DNA of 64,000 bases, from positions 682,001 through 746,000 of the forward strand of contig JAWNGF010000001.1 of the NCBI GenBank assembly GCA_037039685.1. Direction: 5' to 3'. How positions within the stretch are numbered: position 1 is the stretch's first letter; every line of letters starts with the position of its first letter. This DNA comes from Ceratobasidium sp. AG-K. Lineage: Eukaryota; Basidiomycota; Agaricomycetes; Cantharellales; Ceratobasidiaceae. The notes beneath the pieces are model-generated. The model was given only the letters and a program-made list of their open reading frames with translations. It ran no database searches and was not told where the DNA came from. This document shows, in pieces, positions 61,704-64,000 of the stretch. The translations under genes and the position numbers were made by a program.

Positions 61704-63232
61704 TTAATATAAAAATCTGAACTCCTGGTGCCTGACTCTGAGTTCCTCAATTGTAACACCCTCTAGTTCCGCGGCCTGCTCGATAGCCTCCGTTCGATCC
61801 GATATCCCCTCCAATCTTTCCCCTTTATCGAGGCGCCTGTGAAGGTATCCTTCAATTGCTCGATTTCTCAACTCGATCTAAGTAGGTCATACCTATTTAA
61901 CTGGACGAGGTGCTGCCTCAGTGCAAACGCCATCATAATCGGTAAAGCAAAACAAGCTATGCAAATTACATAGGACTTCCGGTACTACGGAGACATTGGT
62001 TAGCTCAGCGAAGTAAAGTTGTGCCAAAATCTTACGGTTGGTCCCCAGGTTTTAGGCCATACGTAAGACCCGGCGACGTTTCCAAGCTGTGAAAAGGCGT
62101 TGATGAACGCTAGCGCAACGGCCCGTTTCGCTGGTGGCCTGGGGATAGAATTGGATACCCAAGATAGAAGCACAATCAGACCTGCATAGGCTTGCGCCAT
62201 CTACGCGAGTTCTTATAGTTAGTTATCATTTAGACGAGTCTGTTACCCACAAGGAAGAGCGATATGTATCGGGCAGCAATATTCATAGTCGCAATTGCTA
62301 TGATGAACCCAATGATCCCAATAAAAAGTGGGATGGATATGTGTAGAAATCGTTCGCCCGTCTTGTCGGCATGTCGAGCGTTCACAAATCCGATGATTCT
62401 AATGCTGTCAGTTGGCGATGCTTCATATATGCCGAACGATTACCCTTACGTTGCGAATGCCCATGGCGGAGCGCAAAGCAGGAGAGAAATATTCCTGCTA
62501 TAGCCGAGAGTAGCGGTAAGAGCTTTGAGAGAGATTATGGCTTTATTTACGAGTCGGCGAGCACTGAAAATGATAGAGCTCACTGGCTGCGTAAGGTTAG
62601 TATTCGGTGTTTTGATTACTGGATTGGGAACTCACGGAAATAGGCGTTGAAACTGAGGCCAATGGTGATCCCAGTTAGAGCGACTGCCAGCCACCAGACT
62701 TTCCAATCTTTGATAGCAAGGAAGAATCCATAAAAGTGCCCTTCCTCGGTCGTGTCCTTGTCTACTTCTCCGCCAACATCCTGCCGCGTACTTAGCACAA
62801 GGCTGGTGGGCCAATCCACATAGACTCACCTCAGCCATCCTCACCTCAGCCAATCGCCTTTCCTCGAGGGAGAGCCACGATGTAGTACTGGGAAAGTCGG
62901 GAAGGATAAATATGGCTATGACCGCGACTGCCATGGTAAGAGCTCCTTCGATATAAAAGAGCCATCTAGAGCAGTGGATAATTATTTCGGTCAATCTATA
63001 ACTCAGTTAGAGGACGCAAAAGGGCGTTCCATATCGAAATCAGTTGTGAACCTACGTAGTTGAGAATATAGATAAATATCAGGATACTCATACGGAGATC
63101 TAGCTTTCTCAACAATTGTTTCTCGAGTGACCTACGAGCTTCAGTACCACCCAACTCTGCATCAAGTTTGCTGACCGAGGTATGGTCGACGTGCTCGCTT
63201 TCGTGGTTGGGCTTGGAGTCGATGTCATTCAT
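61704..63232 (-). pseudogene. allantoate-permease-like MFS transporter with internal deletion
   Basis: The N-terminus is a normal Dal5/anion-cation symporter start: ATG 63232, MNDIDSKPNHESEHVD, then KQLLRKLDLRMSILIFIYIL. After LNYV the sequence passes within about 100 bp to RWLFYIEGALTMAVAVIAIF, which in this family lies beyond TM5. Roughly 150-170 residues (TM2 to TM5 and their loops) are therefore missing. The second half continues: WKVWWLAVALTGITIGLSFN, then ISIPLFIGIIGFIIA, ISLFL, WVSNSIPRPPAKRAVALAF and NVAGSYVWPKTWGP. The C-terminal tail (RAIEGYLHRRLDKGERLEG) ends at TAA 61704-61706. A transporter lacking these helices is unlikely to work, so I call it a pseudogene. The intact family takes up organic anions such as allantoate, nicotinate or peptides. 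Confidence 0.75.
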
Positions 63233-63677
63233 GGTCAAGCTGTCAAGGAACAGACAGGCTAGGCTTAGATTAGAGCCATTCTTATATAGTCGACCACTAG
63301 GCGAAAGAAGCGGTCAGGACTAGTACGAATGGGTTATCAAGAGCGGAATGGGAAGTTCACAGCACCTCGTGACGTATCGAAGAGTTCCGCTAGGATTGTT
63401 ATAGATGCTAGAACCGCACCAATCATAGACCCTCCCGAGGGGGTGCTGCGTACATGCGAGGGTGTCCGAAGTGCACGCGAGCCTGTGCATTATTCCGAAT
63501 CCTGAGGTAAGCCCTGCAGGCCAAACAGCGCCCGCCACCGATATTCTGGGATTCTGAACCTACATCCAAGTAATCTATCCCAAGTGTTGACATGGTGAGT
63601 TGTGTTTCTCCCAGATATATGCGCGTAATAATACAATGTCTACCGAAAAACTACCCGCGAAGAATGACCCTCTGGCC
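63233..63677. other. intergenic interval
   Basis: Upstream of the transporter remnant and downstream of the carrier gene. Nothing recognised. Confidence 0.5.
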
Positions 63678-64000
63678 TTAGGCCGTCATCGTTGTTGACC
63701 CATGACCCTGCACTCTCCCCTTGGCAAGAGCATCTCTCTTCTTGAATGCCAGCAACATGCCCTCGTACACTGTCCAACCTATCGCAGAGCTACACATTTT
63801 ACGTGTCATTCGGAGTGACATGCCACTAAAGAAGCCGAGCGTTCCTGTCTCCTGAGAATTCATAGTTCGTGAGTCATAACCTTTGACAAGGCTGCAAGGA
63901 ATGTATGCGCACCTTCCACACAGCAGCGACCGTACTACGAAAGTGACTAAATTCCGGTTCCGACCGTACTTGCATGCTCGTCTAGTGGATGGTAAAATGT
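63678..64000 (-). CDS. mitochondrial carrier family protein, 3' part
   Basis: The last exon (63678 to about 63853) reads ETGTLGFFSGMSLRMTRKMC, SSAIGWTVYEGMLLAFK. This matches the final repeat of SLC25 carriers (G-x-x-GFF-x-G-x-x-x-R, then SSAI-x-W-x-x-YE). A GT-AG intron of about 62 nt precedes it, and the exon upstream (to about 63980) reads SMQVRSEPEFSHFRSTVAAV, the usual loop before that helix. The gene continues beyond the window's right edge, so substrate-determining residues are not visible. Confidence 0.75.
   Translation of the reverse strand, partial: ILPSTRRACKYGRNRNLVTFVVRSLLCGRCAYIPCSLVKGYDSRTMNSQETGTLGFFSGMSLRMTRKMCSSAIGWTVYEGMLLAFKKRDALAKGRVQGHGSTTMTA

Overview
This window is nuclear DNA from a filamentous basidiomycete, most likely an Agaricomycete. 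A member of the Ceratobasidiaceae (Rhizoctonia/Ceratobasidium) is my best guess from gene content, but I could not test that. Nearly every gene is cut by introns of about 45-60 nt with GT(A/G)AG-like donors. An intron-containing tRNA-Met(CAT) is present. Families typical of these fungi appear: tyrosine-kinase-like kinases, MYND proteins, FAD monooxygenases, single-pass membrane proteins with C-terminal low complexity, and GH3 glucosidase. Exon structures were assembled by eye from splice sites and protein-family landmarks, so exact ends are approximate.

Layout. 1-8150: no convincing gene, but a 1.3 kb element with 217 bp terminal inverted repeats (1702-3004) and a 187 bp foldback element (4731-4917). 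8359-13186: a long low-complexity protein of unknown function and RPB7 (RNA polymerase II), both on +. 13801-15968: a GATA-like zinc-finger protein on -. 15969-18645: gene-poor. 18646-18731: tRNA-Met. 18767-23685: a tandem segmental duplication of about 2.3 kb carrying a MYND zinc-finger gene, intact in the right copy and broken in the left copy.

24.4-46.5 kb: a long run of genes, nearly all on -. These are a small hypothetical, a signal-anchored membrane protein, a DUF1365 protein, a secreted GH3 beta-glucosidase, two tyrosine-kinase-like protein kinases, a C-terminal SH3 protein (Nbp2/Skb5-like), a Q/M-rich SS18 (SSXT)-like coactivator, and a FRE-type ferric reductase. The only + gene here is a small membrane protein at 24835. 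47-64 kb: an Aro8-type aminotransferase, two head-to-head FAD monooxygenase paralogues flanking a divergent actin gene, ribosomal protein uL2, an internally deleted allantoate-permease-like transporter, and the 3' end of a mitochondrial carrier gene.

The most unusual part is the kinase pair at 33-38.5 kb. The two catalytic modules are close paralogues that share intron positions, including a 9-nt microexon, yet their N-termini are unrelated. One carries SH3 and WW domains. The other carries blocks recognisable in the low-complexity gene at 8.4 kb of this same window. This looks like domain capture by a mobile or duplicating kinase module. A second theme is splicing: at least five likely GC-AG introns, two 9-nt microexons and one 6-nt microexon (actin).
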